Positions 16,042 through 25,923 of a DNA stretch of 64,000 nt are shown piece after piece. The position numbers and the translations under genes were made by a program. The first letter of the stretch is position 1; the number at the start of each line of letters is the position of its first letter. This DNA is from an uncultured Cohaesibacter sp. Its GTDB lineage: Bacteria > Pseudomonadota > Alphaproteobacteria > Rhizobiales > Cohaesibacteraceae. Location of the stretch: positions 193,246 to 257,245 of the forward strand of contig NZ_OY759856.1 of NCBI RefSeq assembly GCF_963662805.1. The letters are read 5' to 3'. The notes below the pieces were generated by a model that ran no database searches, was not told the origin of the DNA, and saw only the letters and a list, made by a program, of their open reading frames with translations.

Positions 16042-17469
16042 TTACTTGACGCTGTTGCCTTCAACCACCTGACCGGTTTTCAGGCCGATGGTGAGGGAGT
16101 CGATGTAGGCGTTGGGTTTCTTGCCGTCGTATGGCACGCCATCGATGATGTCGGCTGCCGGGGTTGGCTCGCGATAACCATCAGTATCCCATGGGAAGTC
16201 AGCCTTGTCGGCATTGCCCTCTTCAACCAGCATTTCGGCGGCCTTGAGATAGATGTCCGGACGATAGACCGACTTGGCGACCTCGTCGTACCAGGCATCA
16301 TCTTTCTGCTCGGTGATCTGGCCCCAGCGGCGCATCTGGGTGAGATACCACACAGCATCGGAATAGTAGGGATAGGTGGCGTAGTAGCGATAGAAGACGT
16401 TGAAGTCCGGCACGTCGCGCTTGTCACCTTTTTCATACTCGAAGGTCCCGGTCATCGAGTTGGCGATCACTTCTTCATCAGCGCCCACATATTCGGAGCG
16501 AGACAGGATCTCCACCGCTTCCGGCCGGTTGGCGTTGTCATTCTCGTCGAGCCATTTGGCCGCACGGATGAGCGCCTTGGTCAAGGCAAGCGTCGTGTTC
16601 GGATATTCTTCGGTGAATTCCTTGGTCAGACCGAAGACCTTTTCCGGGTTGTTCTTCCAGATCTCATAGTCGGTGATCACCGGAACGCCAATGCCCTTGA
16701 ATACGGCCTGCTGGTTCCATGGTTCGCCCACGCAATAGCCATAGATGGTGCCCGCCTCGAGGGTTGCCGGCATCTGCGGTGGCGGGGTCACGCTGAGCAG
16801 CGCGTCAGCCTGGATCTGCCCGGAGACATCGTCCTTGGAGTAGAAGCCGGGATGAATACCACCGGACGCCAGCCAGTAGCGCAGCTCGTAGTTATGGGTG
16901 GAGACAGGGAACACCATGCCCATGTTGAAGGGCTTGCCTTCCGACTTGAACTGGTCAACGACCGGCTTCAGGGCATCGGCCTTGATCGGATGCACCGGCT
17001 TGCCGTCTTCCATCGGTACATTCTTTTTCATCATCTCCCAGATTTCGTTGGAGACGGTGATGCCGTTGCCGTTCAGGTCCATCGAGAAGGGCGTCACGAT
17101 GTGCGCCTTGGTGCCAAAGCCGATGGTCGCAGCCAGAGGCTGACCGGCCAGCATATGCGCGCCGTCGAGCTCACCGGTGATCACCCGGTCGAGCAGCACC
17201 TTCCAGTTCGCCTGAGGCTCGAGTGTGACAAACAGGCCCTCGTCTTCAAAAAAGCCCATTTCATACGCGATGGCCAAAGGCGCCATGTCGGTCAGCTTGA
17301 TGAAGCCGAATTTCAGCTCATCTTTTTCGACATCCAGCATTTCGGCATAGGCATGAGACACCGGTACGATTGCGCTGAAGGCCATAAGGGCACCCATCGC
17401 AAAGCGGCGCACTTGTTTGTTGGTTTCGCCTGCCACTGTCTCAGCCACTGTCAAAGTCTGTTTTTTCAC
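16042..17469 (-). CDS. nrtA: Nitrate/nitrite ABC transporter substrate-binding protein
   Basis: Periplasmic nitrate receptor, 475 residues. The N-terminus has a long n-region with Arg-Arg (KQVRRFAMGALMAFSAIVPV, then SHAYA), a signal peptide that may use Sec or Tat. The mature part has NrtA/SsuA hallmarks: DELKFGFIKLTDMAPLAIAY, GELDGAHMLAGQPLAATIGF, CVGEPWNQQAVFKGIGVPVI. It starts with GTG at 17469, supported by AAGGATCAGGAC directly upstream. First gene of the nrtA-nrtB-nrtCD-nirB-nirD-nasA operon; its 5' leader carries an ANTAR antitermination element. Confidence 0.95.
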   Translation of the reverse strand: MKKQTLTVAETVAGETNKQVRRFAMGALMAFSAIVPVSHAYAEMLDVEKDELKFGFIKLTDMAPLAIAYEMGFFEDEGLFVTLEPQANWKVLLDRVITGELDGAHMLAGQPLAATIGFGTKAHIVTPFSMDLNGNGITVSNEIWEMMKKNVPMEDGKPVHPIKADALKPVVDQFKSEGKPFNMGMVFPVSTHNYELRYWLASGGIHPGFYSKDDVSGQIQADALLSVTPPPQMPATLEAGTIYGYCVGEPWNQQAVFKGIGVPVITDYEIWKNNPEKVFGLTKEFTEEYPNTTLALTKALIRAAKWLDENDNANRPEAVEILSRSEYVGADEEVIANSMTGTFEYEKGDKRDVPDFNVFYRYYATYPYYSDAVWYLTQMRRWGQITEQKDDAWYDEVAKSVYRPDIYLKAAEMLVEEGNADKADFPWDTDGYREPTPAADIIDGVPYDGKKPNAYIDSLTIGLKTGQVVEGNSVK

Positions 17470-17560
17470 GTCCTGATCCTTCAGTTTTCACTGCCCCGGT
17501 CGGGCGATTGGAGCGTTTTTAGGAGAAATCCGGGAAACGGATGAACTGCAAACGCTCTGG

Positions 17561-17629
17561 GTCGAAAAACAAAAAAGCCGCCATTCGATCTGCGTCGGGA
17601 GGAGGAACGCATGATCAAATAGCGGCTTT
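17561..17629 (-). terminator. Leader terminator of the nitrate operon
   Basis: A long, nearly continuous stem of about 21 pairs in the nrtA leader: AAAGCCGC pairs with GCGGCTTT (17622-17629 with 17574-17581), extended inward by TATTT/GAATG, GATC/GATC and TGCG/CGCA with one bulged A, and followed by TTTTTTGTTTTTC. It lies about 105 bp before the nrtA start. The 5' arm is shared with the second hexaloop hairpin, so the two structures exclude each other. Confidence 0.85.
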
Positions 17630-17652
17630 GCTACATCGCCCTTCAATGGGCG
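17620..17652 (-). promoter_or_regulatory. Dual hexaloop ANTAR antitermination element (NasT target)
   Basis: Two adjacent hairpins on the minus strand. P1 is CGCCC-ATTGAA-GGGCG (17652-17637); P2 is TAGC-AAAGCC-GCTA (17633-17620). Both loops have six bases with A at position 1 and G at position 4, the pattern known for RNA targets of ANTAR proteins. P2 contains the 5' arm of the following terminator, so NasT binding would block termination and allow transcription of the nitrate genes. NasT and its inhibitor NasS are encoded immediately upstream. Confidence 0.85.
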
Positions 17653-17694
17653 GTATCTATTCGGTGAACCGGCGTTGGTTCTGGAAACTATCTA

Positions 17695-17711
17695 TGCACG
17701 GCGCGTGCCAA
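17695..17711 (-). promoter_or_regulatory. Sigma-54-type promoter for the nitrate operon
   Basis: TTGGCACGCGCCGTGCA on the minus strand: GG at -24 and GC at -12 separated by exactly 10 bases, one change (GTGC for TTGC) from the consensus. The predicted start near 17683 would place both hexaloops and the terminator in the leader RNA. Sigma-54/NtrC control fits nitrogen-limited expression. Confidence 0.65.
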
Positions 17712-17851
17712 TTGCTGAGAAAAAATGAAAGGTTTTAAAAATCAGATAGTTAAAAGAACTTAGAAAGAACTACGCATAAAATTGCCAATTGAGAGCCATT
17801 CCAGAGTGCCCAAGATTTCTGCTCAAAAGCTGTTCAATGCACAACAAGTAG

Positions 17852-19021
17852 TCAGGCTTTGACGGGAAACTGGCTGACATAACCGGCAACATCCGGCGCC
17901 GAAAAGGCGAGCCCGTCGAAGAGGGCCACGGGCGACGAAGTGATGTCTGTCTGGCGATCAAGAGGCAGCCCGAGAGCACGCCGATAATAGGTATCGTCAA
18001 ACACTCTGGTAACGACGGCGAGATCACTCTCGGTATAGAGCGCCTGACCCCAGCGCACCATCTGGGAATAGAACCAGAGGCCATAATCAATGCGCGGCGC
18101 AGCGAATTCCCCGCCCCCGAAGGTAATGAAACCGGGGATTTCGATCTCGGCTCCGGTGCCAAGCGGCAAGCGCTTTGTCAGCGCGGGCAGGCAGAACTCC
18201 TTCGGACAATCCAGAAACTCGTTGCCCGAGAGCAGGCCCGCAAGGTCATCCGCATTCTCCGGCATCGCGCACCAGTCGGCGGCGACGGACAAGGCCCGCA
18301 TCAGAGCATCAAGCTTGTCCCGATTGGCGATTGCCCAGCCATCGGTCACCCCCAGAACCTTGTCCGGGCTGTTTGGCCAGATCGCCTGTTTGCAGGTCAC
18401 GATGCGACCGATACCCCGGCTCACCCCGGCAACGTTCCATGGCTCACCCACACAGTAACCATCGATCTGACCGGAAGCCAGCGCATCGGGCATCAGGGCA
18501 GGAGGCAGCACCCGGATGATCACATCCTTGTCCGGATCGACGCCAACCGCGGCCATCCAGTAGCGCAATTCATAGGCATGCCCGGAAAAGGGATGCACGA
18601 CACCGAACCGCAAGGGATCGTTCCCGCGACCGGCCCGTTCCTTCACCGCGACAGCCAACGCACGGGCGGAGGACATCGGATCGAGATCACCCGACCAGCC
18701 GTGGCCCTCAAGCGTCCGCGCCAGATCCATCGACAGGGTGATGGCATTGCCACCGGTGCCTAGCCCCATCATCGCGCGGGTCGGTACGGCCAGTGAGGTG
18801 ATCTTGAGGCTCGAAGCAATCGGCATAGGCGCCAGCATGTGGGCGACATCGAAATGGCCGACGAAAATCCGGTCGCGAATATTGGCCCAGGAGGTCTCCC
18901 GCACCAGTTGAAGGTCGATTCCTTCAGCCTCGGCAAACCCTCGATGAGCGGCGGCAACGAGAACAGCACTGTCGAGCAACGGAATGAAACCCGCAATCAC
19001 CTGATCCTTAGCAGCCGTCAT
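17852..19021 (-). CDS. nasS: Nitrate sensor NasS (NrtA-like, cytoplasmic)
   Basis: 389-residue CmpA/NrtA-like binding protein without a signal peptide: the product begins MTAAKDQVIAGFIPLLDSAV and keeps the ligand-domain features ADWCAMPENADDLAGLLSG and DGYCVGEPWNVAGVSRGIGR. In known NasS/NasT systems NasS holds NasT inactive and releases it when nitrate or nitrite binds. It lies directly downstream of nasT (59 bp gap), probably co-transcribed, and about 380 bp upstream of the nrtA start. Confidence 0.92.
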   Translation of the reverse strand: MTAAKDQVIAGFIPLLDSAVLVAAAHRGFAEAEGIDLQLVRETSWANIRDRIFVGHFDVAHMLAPMPIASSLKITSLAVPTRAMMGLGTGGNAITLSMDLARTLEGHGWSGDLDPMSSARALAVAVKERAGRGNDPLRFGVVHPFSGHAYELRYWMAAVGVDPDKDVIIRVLPPALMPDALASGQIDGYCVGEPWNVAGVSRGIGRIVTCKQAIWPNSPDKVLGVTDGWAIANRDKLDALMRALSVAADWCAMPENADDLAGLLSGNEFLDCPKEFCLPALTKRLPLGTGAEIEIPGFITFGGGEFAAPRIDYGLWFYSQMVRWGQALYTESDLAVVTRVFDDTYYRRALGLPLDRQTDITSSPVALFDGLAFSAPDVAGYVSQFPVKA

Positions 19022-19080
19022 ATTCGCTATCCTTCATCCTAGAAATGCATCCAACACCTTGCACTCAAACGTTCGGTCCC

Positions 19081-19668
19081 CTAATCGCCCAACAGACCGC
19101 TGGCTATGATCAGGCTTTGCGCCACTTCCGTAATCTTCCGGCTCTGGTTCATCGCTGACTTGCGCAAAAGATTGTAGGCTTCCTGCTCGGAAATCCCCTT
19201 GGATTTCATCAGAATACCCTTGGCCCGGTCAACGGTCTTGCGCTCGGCCAGCTCGTTGCGCGCCGCTTCCAACTCGTCGGTCAGGCGCGAGAAGGCACGG
19301 AACCGGCTGATCGCCATGTCGAGGATGGGTTTCACCCGATCCTTCTTCAACCCGTCGACCACATAGGCGGAGACGCCCGCATCAACTGCGGCCTCGATGG
19401 TTTCCGGCTCCGAGGTGTCGACAAACATCGCGATGGGCCGTCGCACGGCGCGGCTGACCTGAAAGATATGCTCGAGCTGATCTCGATTGGGGTTCTCCAG
19501 ATCGATCACGATCACATCGGGCGCGATATCCGTGATCTGGCGCATCAGACCATCGAACTGCGTGATCACAATGACCTGATCATGCCCGGCATCGCGCAGC
19601 CCCTCCTCGATGATGGAGGCGCGGATCCGGTTATCATCAATCACCAATATGGAAAGCGTATCGACCAT
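19081..19668 (-). CDS. nasT: ANTAR-domain antiterminator NasT
   Basis: 195 residues: an N-terminal receiver-like domain (LSILVIDDNRIRASIIEEGL, DVIVIDLENPNRDQLEHIFQ) and a C-terminal ANTAR domain with coiled coil ELEAARNELAERKTVDRAKG followed by ILMKSKGISEQEAYNLLRKS. NasT is an RNA-binding antiterminator of nitrate and nitrite assimilation leaders; its probable target is seen at 17620-17652. No ribosome site is visible before the ATG, and a promoter-like pair lies close to it. Confidence 0.94.
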   Translation of the reverse strand: MVDTLSILVIDDNRIRASIIEEGLRDAGHDQVIVITQFDGLMRQITDIAPDVIVIDLENPNRDQLEHIFQVSRAVRRPIAMFVDTSEPETIEAAVDAGVSAYVVDGLKKDRVKPILDMAISRFRAFSRLTDELEAARNELAERKTVDRAKGILMKSKGISEQEAYNLLRKSAMNQSRKITEVAQSLIIASGLLGD

Positions 19669-19674
19669 AGCGAC

Positions 19675-19702
19675 ATTATGCGCGGCTTTGAAGGGAATGC
19701 AA
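19675..19702 (-). promoter_or_regulatory. Promoter-like sequence for nasT, possibly leaderless mRNA
   Basis: TTGCAT (19702-19697), 16-base spacer, CATAAT (19680-19675). Only six bases separate the -10 from the nasT ATG, so transcription would start about at the ATG. No Shine-Dalgarno sequence is present. Confidence 0.45.
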
Positions 19703-19760
19703 TCATCATCCTGCCGCTATCAGACGTCTTTTCAGGATTGCAAATATTTGAGGCAAAAGC

Positions 19761-21671
19761 TTAATCTTCGATCACGCCATCCTGTCCCGGAGGCAACCAG
19801 CCACGCTCCACACGGACGCGAAATGCACTCTTTCCCTCTTTCAGCGCCTGCTCCTGTTCGGCCATCACGTCCTTCGTCTTCTCGACATAGGCCGTGTTCT
19901 GATGGGCTGGAACCTCCGGATCATAGAGCCGAGCGAGTTCCGCGATTGCCCGTTTGTCGCTCGCCTCGTAATCCTGAACATGCTTCTCGGCATCGTAAGG
20001 GTGCATACCGAGCGCTTCCAGCACCGAACGGCCCGTCCGCACGGCACTGTCGAACGTATCGCGAATGATATCGCGGCAGCCCATGGCGTAAAGCTCATAG
20101 ACATGCTGCCGGTTCATCGCGCGCGCCACCACATGCACATGCGGATAGGTCTCGTGCATGTAATGCACCAGCGCCGTTGTCTGCTCCGCATTGTCAATGG
20201 CGATCACCAAAGCGTCGGCCGTCTCGATCCCCGCCGCATGCAGAAGATCCGGCCGGGTTGCGTCGCCAAAGAAGGCGCGAATGCCATAGGCCCGCAAGAG
20301 ATCAAGCTGCGCCGAGCTGTGATCGAGCACCACTGTCGAATAGCCCGCAGTTCTGAGGATGCGGTTGACCACCCCTCCGAACCGTCCATGACCGGCGATG
20401 ATCACCTGCCCCTTCTCGGTGATATCATCATACTCGCGCGCCTGCCCTTCGACATAGCGTGGCGCAATGATCCGGTCGTAAAGAATGAACAGGGCCGGGG
20501 TCAGCACCATCGACATGGTGACAACCAGCAGAAGCTGCTCGGACATGGCTTTGTCGATGACACCATTCGCCACCGTATAGGACAGCAGCACAAAGCCGAA
20601 TTCCCCCGCCTGCGCAAGCCCCAGCGCCACCAGCCAGCGATCGGCGCCCCGGATCCGGAACAAAAAGGCAAGGCAGTAAATCACCACCAGCTTCGTTGCC
20701 ATCACACCAAGCGTGATGCCAACAAGGGTGAAGAAATGGTCCAGCAACAGGCCAAAGTCGACATTGGCCCCGACCGTGATGAAGAAAAGCCCCAGCAACA
20801 GGCCCTTGAACGGCTCCACATCACTTTCAAGCTCGTGCCGATATTCACTGTTGGCGAGCACCACACCGGCAACAAAGGTACCGAGTGCTGGCGAAAGCCC
20901 GACAAGGGTCATCATCAGGGCAATACCGATCACCAGCATCAGCGCGGCTGCAACAAACAGCTCGCGCAGTTGCGCCATGGCAATGAAGCGGAAAACGGGA
21001 CGCGTCAGGAACCGCCCGCCGATCACCACGAGACCGACAGAGGCAAAGATGATCACCACCCGCCACCAGATCGGCAGGCTGCTGATCCATTCGGGACTGG
21101 TGGATTGAACCTCGCTCGCCGCCTCGCCCGCCATCTGCTGAACCGAGCCACCAAGCTCCGGCAGAGCCAGCAAAGGCAACAGCGCAAGCAACGGGATGAA
21201 CGCCATATCCTGAAACAGCAGGATGGAAAAGGCACCCTTGCCACCATCTCCCTTCATCAACCCCTTTTCCTCAAGCGTCTGCAACACGATTGCAGTCGAG
21301 GACATTGAGAAAATGGCCCCGATCGCCAGACTGACCGGCCAGGATAAATCAAGCGCCATGAAGCCCACCATCAGAAGCGCGGTTGTCAGCACAAGCTGCA
21401 ATCCGCCAAATCCGATCAGTCTTGCTTTCATCCGCCACAACAGCCGGGGCTCAAGCTCGAGCCCGACCAGAAACAGCATCATCACCACACCGAATTCGGC
21501 AAAATGCTGCAGGCTCTCCACATCAACCGAGAGTGCGGACAGGATCGGTTCGAGAAGCATTCCGGCAATCAAATAGCCCATAACCGACCCGAGCCCCAAG
21601 CGCGAAGCAATCGGCACCGCCGCCACACCAGCCACCAAGAGCATGAAGGAGATCAGGAGGAATTCACTCAT
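19761..21671 (-). CDS. Monovalent cation:proton antiporter, CPA2 family (KefB/KefC/YbaL-like)
   Basis: 636-residue inner-membrane K+ efflux or K+/H+ antiport protein. About 12 hydrophobic segments span residues 1-390 (start MSEFLLISFMLLVAGVAAVP; core motif GLELEPRLLWRMKARLIGFG; ALGLAQAGEFGFVLLSYTVA), followed by a cytoplasmic RCK/TrkA-N domain with nucleotide fold GQVIIAGHGRFGGVVNRILR and FFGDATRPDLLHAAGIETAD. The C-terminal tail is short and charged. It overlaps the upstream flavoprotein gene by 4 bp, the pairing known for glutathione-gated Kef systems that protect against electrophiles. Confidence 0.92.
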   Translation of the reverse strand: MSEFLLISFMLLVAGVAAVPIASRLGLGSVMGYLIAGMLLEPILSALSVDVESLQHFAEFGVVMMLFLVGLELEPRLLWRMKARLIGFGGLQLVLTTALLMVGFMALDLSWPVSLAIGAIFSMSSTAIVLQTLEEKGLMKGDGGKGAFSILLFQDMAFIPLLALLPLLALPELGGSVQQMAGEAASEVQSTSPEWISSLPIWWRVVIIFASVGLVVIGGRFLTRPVFRFIAMAQLRELFVAAALMLVIGIALMMTLVGLSPALGTFVAGVVLANSEYRHELESDVEPFKGLLLGLFFITVGANVDFGLLLDHFFTLVGITLGVMATKLVVIYCLAFLFRIRGADRWLVALGLAQAGEFGFVLLSYTVANGVIDKAMSEQLLLVVTMSMVLTPALFILYDRIIAPRYVEGQAREYDDITEKGQVIIAGHGRFGGVVNRILRTAGYSTVVLDHSSAQLDLLRAYGIRAFFGDATRPDLLHAAGIETADALVIAIDNAEQTTALVHYMHETYPHVHVVARAMNRQHVYELYAMGCRDIIRDTFDSAVRTGRSVLEALGMHPYDAEKHVQDYEASDKRAIAELARLYDPEVPAHQNTAYVEKTKDVMAEQEQALKEGKSAFRVRVERGWLPPGQDGVIED

Positions 21672-22297
21672 GGCGTCACACCTCCGGCTTCGTCCTTATT
21701 GCCAATCGGCAGGTGATCATGAAAAACCATCTTGTAGTCAGCCGCAGCAGTCCGGTCATAAGTATCGTCACGCAAGGCAACGAGCAGGCGAACATAGCCT
21801 TCCACATGCGCCTCGACCCTTTGTTCCTTGGGAGCCTTGAGCGCGGTGTGAAGCACATAGGGAGGCAGATAGGTCATCTTGCAAAGTCGTGCGGTCTGCT
21901 CAAGTGGCGTGAGGAAGGTGGTCAGCGGGTAATGCTGATAGCCATCGAAATTGAAGGCATCCTGCGGCCCGGCGGTGGAGACCGCAAGCATCATCGCCTT
22001 GCCTTCAAGCGCGGTGCCCTCATGGCCATAGGCAAAGCCATATTCGAGCACCAGATCCTGCCATTCCTTGAGCAGCGACGGGGTCGAATACCAGAACAGC
22101 GGAAACTGGAAGACGATCACGTCGTGGGTGCAGAGCCGCTCCTGCTCCCGGTCGATGTCCACATTGTGCCGGGGATAGTCCGCATAGAGATCGACAAAGC
22201 TGATCCCTTCGAGCGCCTGCGCACGCGAGGCCATGGCCTTGTTCACTTTGGAATATTTATGCCCCGGATGAGCATAGTAGACGAGCACTCTTGCCAT
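21668..22297 (-). CDS. KefF/KefG-like NAD(P)H oxidoreductase, Kef ancillary protein
   Basis: 209-residue flavodoxin-fold protein: MARVLVYYAHPGHKYSKVNK at the N-terminus (flavin phosphate loop), VIVFQFPLFWYSTPSLLKEW, and EYGFAYGHEGTALEGKAMML, all typical of the NQO1/KefF family. In E. coli such proteins bind to Kef channels and are needed for full activity, also acting as quinone or electrophile reductases. The 4-bp overlap with the antiporter gene supports co-translation. Upstream, 22298-22490 contains no gene that I can recognise and presumably holds its promoter. Confidence 0.9.
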   Translation of the reverse strand: MARVLVYYAHPGHKYSKVNKAMASRAQALEGISFVDLYADYPRHNVDIDREQERLCTHDVIVFQFPLFWYSTPSLLKEWQDLVLEYGFAYGHEGTALEGKAMMLAVSTAGPQDAFNFDGYQHYPLTTFLTPLEQTARLCKMTYLPPYVLHTALKAPKEQRVEAHVEGYVRLLVALRDDTYDRTAAADYKMVFHDHLPIGNKDEAGGVTP

Positions 22298-22490
22298 TTC
22301 TTCCCGCTTTCGCGTCTCGATGAATGAGACACCTTGCCACCTGCTCTCAAAATGTCGGTTCTTCGGCCGCTTAGCAAGCCATCTGAGGTAGAGAGCAGGT
22401 CTGCCTTGTGGGCTTCTGCCTCATTCATTACCTCAGCACGCAGCGCTGACCATGGCGTTTTCAATGCAAATGTCGGGCCGCTTTGTTACT

Positions 22491-25400
22491 TCAATGGAAA
22501 TCCCGGCTGGGGAAAAGCTTCTTGGCCTGCTCGCGCGGATGGCGGGCGCGGGAGACCGGCCGCGACAGCACCTTGGAGGGTTTGATCCGTGGTGCTTCGT
22601 CCGTCTGGGGATTGGTGATCCCGACCGCATCGTCAAGCGGATGACCCAATTCGGACAGCCGGTCGGAGAGATCCTCGATCCTCTCGGCGATCAGATGCAC
22701 CACGATGCCCTCTTTCTGCAGATAGCCATTGACCCGCAACAGACGCCCCGCAATCACCGCCCGCCGGAAGGCCTTGTAGACCTTGGGCCAGACCACCACG
22801 TTCGAGACCCCGGTCTCATCCTCAAGGGTGATGAAGATGACGCCCGAGGCGGTCCCCGGGCGCTGGCGTGTGATGACGAGACCACAGACGCTGACCCGCT
22901 TCAGCCCCGTGCCCAGCAAGTCCGCATGGGTCGTCAGATCCGGCATGGAGGGGCGCAGCAACTCCATCGGATGCGCCCTGAGCGACAGGCGCATCGAGAC
23001 ATAATCCTCCACCACCTCCTCGCCCAGATGCATGGAGGGAAGTTGAACCCGAGGTTCGGAAATGAAGTCCCCCTCGATGGGGTCATTGAACAGTGGCAGG
23101 GGCTTCTGCCGCCCGATGGCCTTGACCTGCCAGAGCGCATCGCGCCGGTCCATTTCCATCGAGACAAAGGCATCGGCTTCGGCCAACCGCTCAAGCGCTG
23201 CCGAGGACAGCCCCGCCCTCTGCCACACGCTCTGAGGATCGGGATAACCGTTGCCGCGCGCAGCGACAATCCAGTCCGCCTCCTCCTCGGAGAAGCCCTT
23301 GATCTGGCGGAAGCCGAGACGGATGGCCAGCGCTCCGTCATTGCGCTGCTCAAGGGCATTGTCCCAGCCGCTGTTGTTGATGCAGACCGGCCGCACCTCG
23401 ATGCCATGCTCGCGTGCATCGCGCACAATCTGGGCCGGAGCATAAAAGCCCATCGGTTGGGAATTGAGCAGGGCGCAGGCAAAGACCGCCGGATGATGAC
23501 ACTTCAGCCAGGCCGAAACATAGGCCAGCATGGCAAAGGCCGCCGCGTGGCTCTCGGGAAAGCCATATTCGCCAAAGCCCTCGATCTGGGAGAAACAGCG
23601 TTCGGCGAAGTCCTTGTCATAACCCCGCTCCAGCATGCCGCCCATGAAACGCTCCTTGAAGGTATGGATCGTCCCCATACGGCGGAAGGTGGCGAGCGAG
23701 CGCCGGAGCCGGTCGGCCTCCTCGGGCGTGAAGCCTGCCGCCACCACGGCAATCTGCATCGCTTGTTCCTGAAACAACGGCACCCCGAGCGTCTTGCCCA
23801 GCACCTCCTCAAGCGCCCGGGAGGGATAATGAACGCTCTCCCGCCCCTGTCGCCGGTTGATATAGGGATGCACCATGCCGCCCTGAATGGGGCCGGGCCG
23901 GACGATCGCCACCTCGATGACCAGATCATAGAAGGTGCGCGGACGCATCCGCGGCAGAAAGTTCATCTGCGCCCGGCTCTCGACCTGGAACACCCCCACC
24001 GCATCGGCCACGCACAGCATGTCATAGGTCGCAGCATCCTCCTGCGGTACCCCGCCGATGCTGTAATGCAGCCCCTCATGGAGCTTGAGAAGATCAAAGC
24101 TCTTGCGGATGCAGGTCAGCATGCCGAGGCTCAGGATATCCACTTTGAGAATGTTGAGCGCATCGATATCGTCCTTGTCCCATTCGATGATGGTCCGGTC
24201 TTCCATCGCCGCATTCTCGATGGGGCACAGCTCATCAAGCCGCCCCTTGGTGATGATGAAGCCGCCCACATGCTGGGAGAGATGGCGCGGGAAACCGATA
24301 ATCTCGGCAATCAGACGCAGGGTCTGCATCAGGCGTCGGTCTCCCGGCTCAAGACCGAGCGCCTGCATCCGGCTCACATCCACCCCCTCGTTCGACCAGC
24401 CCCAGATCTGACCCGACAGCGCCGCCGTCACATCCTGAGAAAGGCCCATCACCTTGCCCACCTCGCGAATGGCCGAGCGGGTGCGAAAATGAATGACCGT
24501 CGCGCACAGGCCCGCCCGCTCGCGCCCATAACGTTCATAGATATGCTGGATCACCTCCTCGCGCCGCTCATGCTCGAAATCCACGTCGATATCGGGCGGC
24601 TCGCCGCGATGCTCCGAGACGAAACGCTCGAACACCATGGTAATGGTCTCGGGCGCCACATCGGTAATGCCAAGGGCAAAGCAGAGGATGGAATTGGCCG
24701 CCGAGCCACGCCCCTGACAGAGGATCTTGCGACTGCGGGCAAAGGCCACGATGTCATGCACCGTAAGGAAATAGGCAGCGAACCCCAGCTTTGCGACCAG
24801 CGCCAGCTCCTTGTCGGCGAGCGCCTGCGACTTCTCCGGCACCCCATGCGGATAACGGCGCTTGAGGCCTTCCCCCGTCAGCCGCTCGAGCCGCTCCTGC
24901 GGGCCTTCCCCGTCGGCGATCTCGTCCGGATAGTCATAGCTCAGCTCGCTGAGACAGAAGGTGCAGCGCATGGCGATCTCGCCCGCCCGCCGGATCGCCG
25001 CGGGATGCCGCCGATAGAGCCGCGCCATGTCAGCCGCCCCCTTCAGCCGCCGCTCCGCATTGGGTAGGGCCCGGGAGCCGATCTCGTCGATGGTGACATG
25101 CTCGCGCATGCAGGTCAGCACATCGGCCAACTGCCGCCGCCGCCCATGGTGCATGAGCACATCGCCCACCGCCACCATCGGCGCGGCAAGACGATAGGCA
25201 AGCTGAGCGCACGCATCGAAATGCGCCTGATCCGAGCCATTGTAGGCCGGGGCCGCCCCCAGAAAGACCGAACCGGGAAAGCGCTGCACCGCCTGCCGGA
25301 TATGCGATATCACATCGCCATGCCCCAGTCCCTGTTGCGGCAGGGCAATCAGCATCATGCCCGAACAACCCTCCAGCATGTCCACCAGATCCAGCAGGCA

Positions 25401-25851
25401 TTCCCCCTTCTCCGCCCGCCGCTTGCCAAGGGTGAGGAGCCGCGTCAAACGCTGATAGGCTGCCCGGTCCGTCGGCAGGGCCACCCAGTCAAGCGCGCTG
25501 TCCCGGAGCACCAGTCGCGCTCCAACGATGAGCCGCGGCAGCTTGATGACAGGAGGCGGGGTGAGCTCGGGCTGATCCGGTTCCTTGAGGATCTGGCGGC
25601 TCGACGGATTGATCCGCTGGCTCGAGCGTACCTTGATCGCCTCACGCACCTTCTCATCGATCTGGCGCTGCAATTCCTTCAGCGCAGAATAAGCCCGCAC
25701 CACTCCGGCAAAGCGAATTCCGGTCGGTGATGGCAATCGCCTCAAGCCCCAGCTCCGCCGCACGGGTGACCAGTTCCTCCGGATGCGACGCCCCGGTGAG
25801 GAAGGTGAAATTCGAGGTCACACAGAGTTCCGAATAGCTTCTGGGGCGCAT
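22491..25851 (-). CDS. dnaE2: Error-prone DNA polymerase DnaE2 (frameshifted)
   Basis: Alpha-subunit-type polymerase of the SOS mutasome, about 1119 residues if one base is removed. N-terminal PHP domain begins MRPRSYSELCVTSNFTFLTG and continues ASHPEELVTRAAELGLEAIA-ITDRNSL; the reading frame then breaks at the AAA of 25710-25712 (minus strand CTTTGCC where CTTGCC is expected) and resumes as AGVVRAYSALKE. Later landmarks: LCQGRGSAANSILCFALGIT, PPDIDVDFEHERREEVIQHI, EKGECLLDLVDML, and the C-terminal OB-fold (VVWPKVYKAFRRAVIAGRLL). One extra base explains the break. I place the start at the ATG 25851; an in-frame GTG exists at 25923. Confidence 0.9.
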
Positions 25852-25923
25852 CTGTTCGAGCTGCTCGGGCGAGGACGGCACCCGGCTGCGGCCCCGCCCC
25901 CTTGCCACCAATAGCAGTCCCAC

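Noticed and set aside
15652..17544. Plus-strand open frame of 630 codons opposite nrtA and nrtB
   Set aside because: Antisense shadow spanning two genes, no protein-like motifs.
19902..21308. Plus-strand open frame of 468 codons opposite the Kef antiporter
   Set aside because: Antisense shadow; Lys/Arg/Gln-rich low-complexity product.
22452..25067. Plus-strand open frame of 871 codons opposite dnaE2
   Set aside because: Antisense shadow of dnaE2, His/Arg/Pro-rich composition, no family features.
25742..25923. Extended C-terminus of ImuB overlapping dnaE2
   Set aside because: The extension loses family character after FVQGG; removing one base restores the usual short ImuB ending and a stop at 25924.
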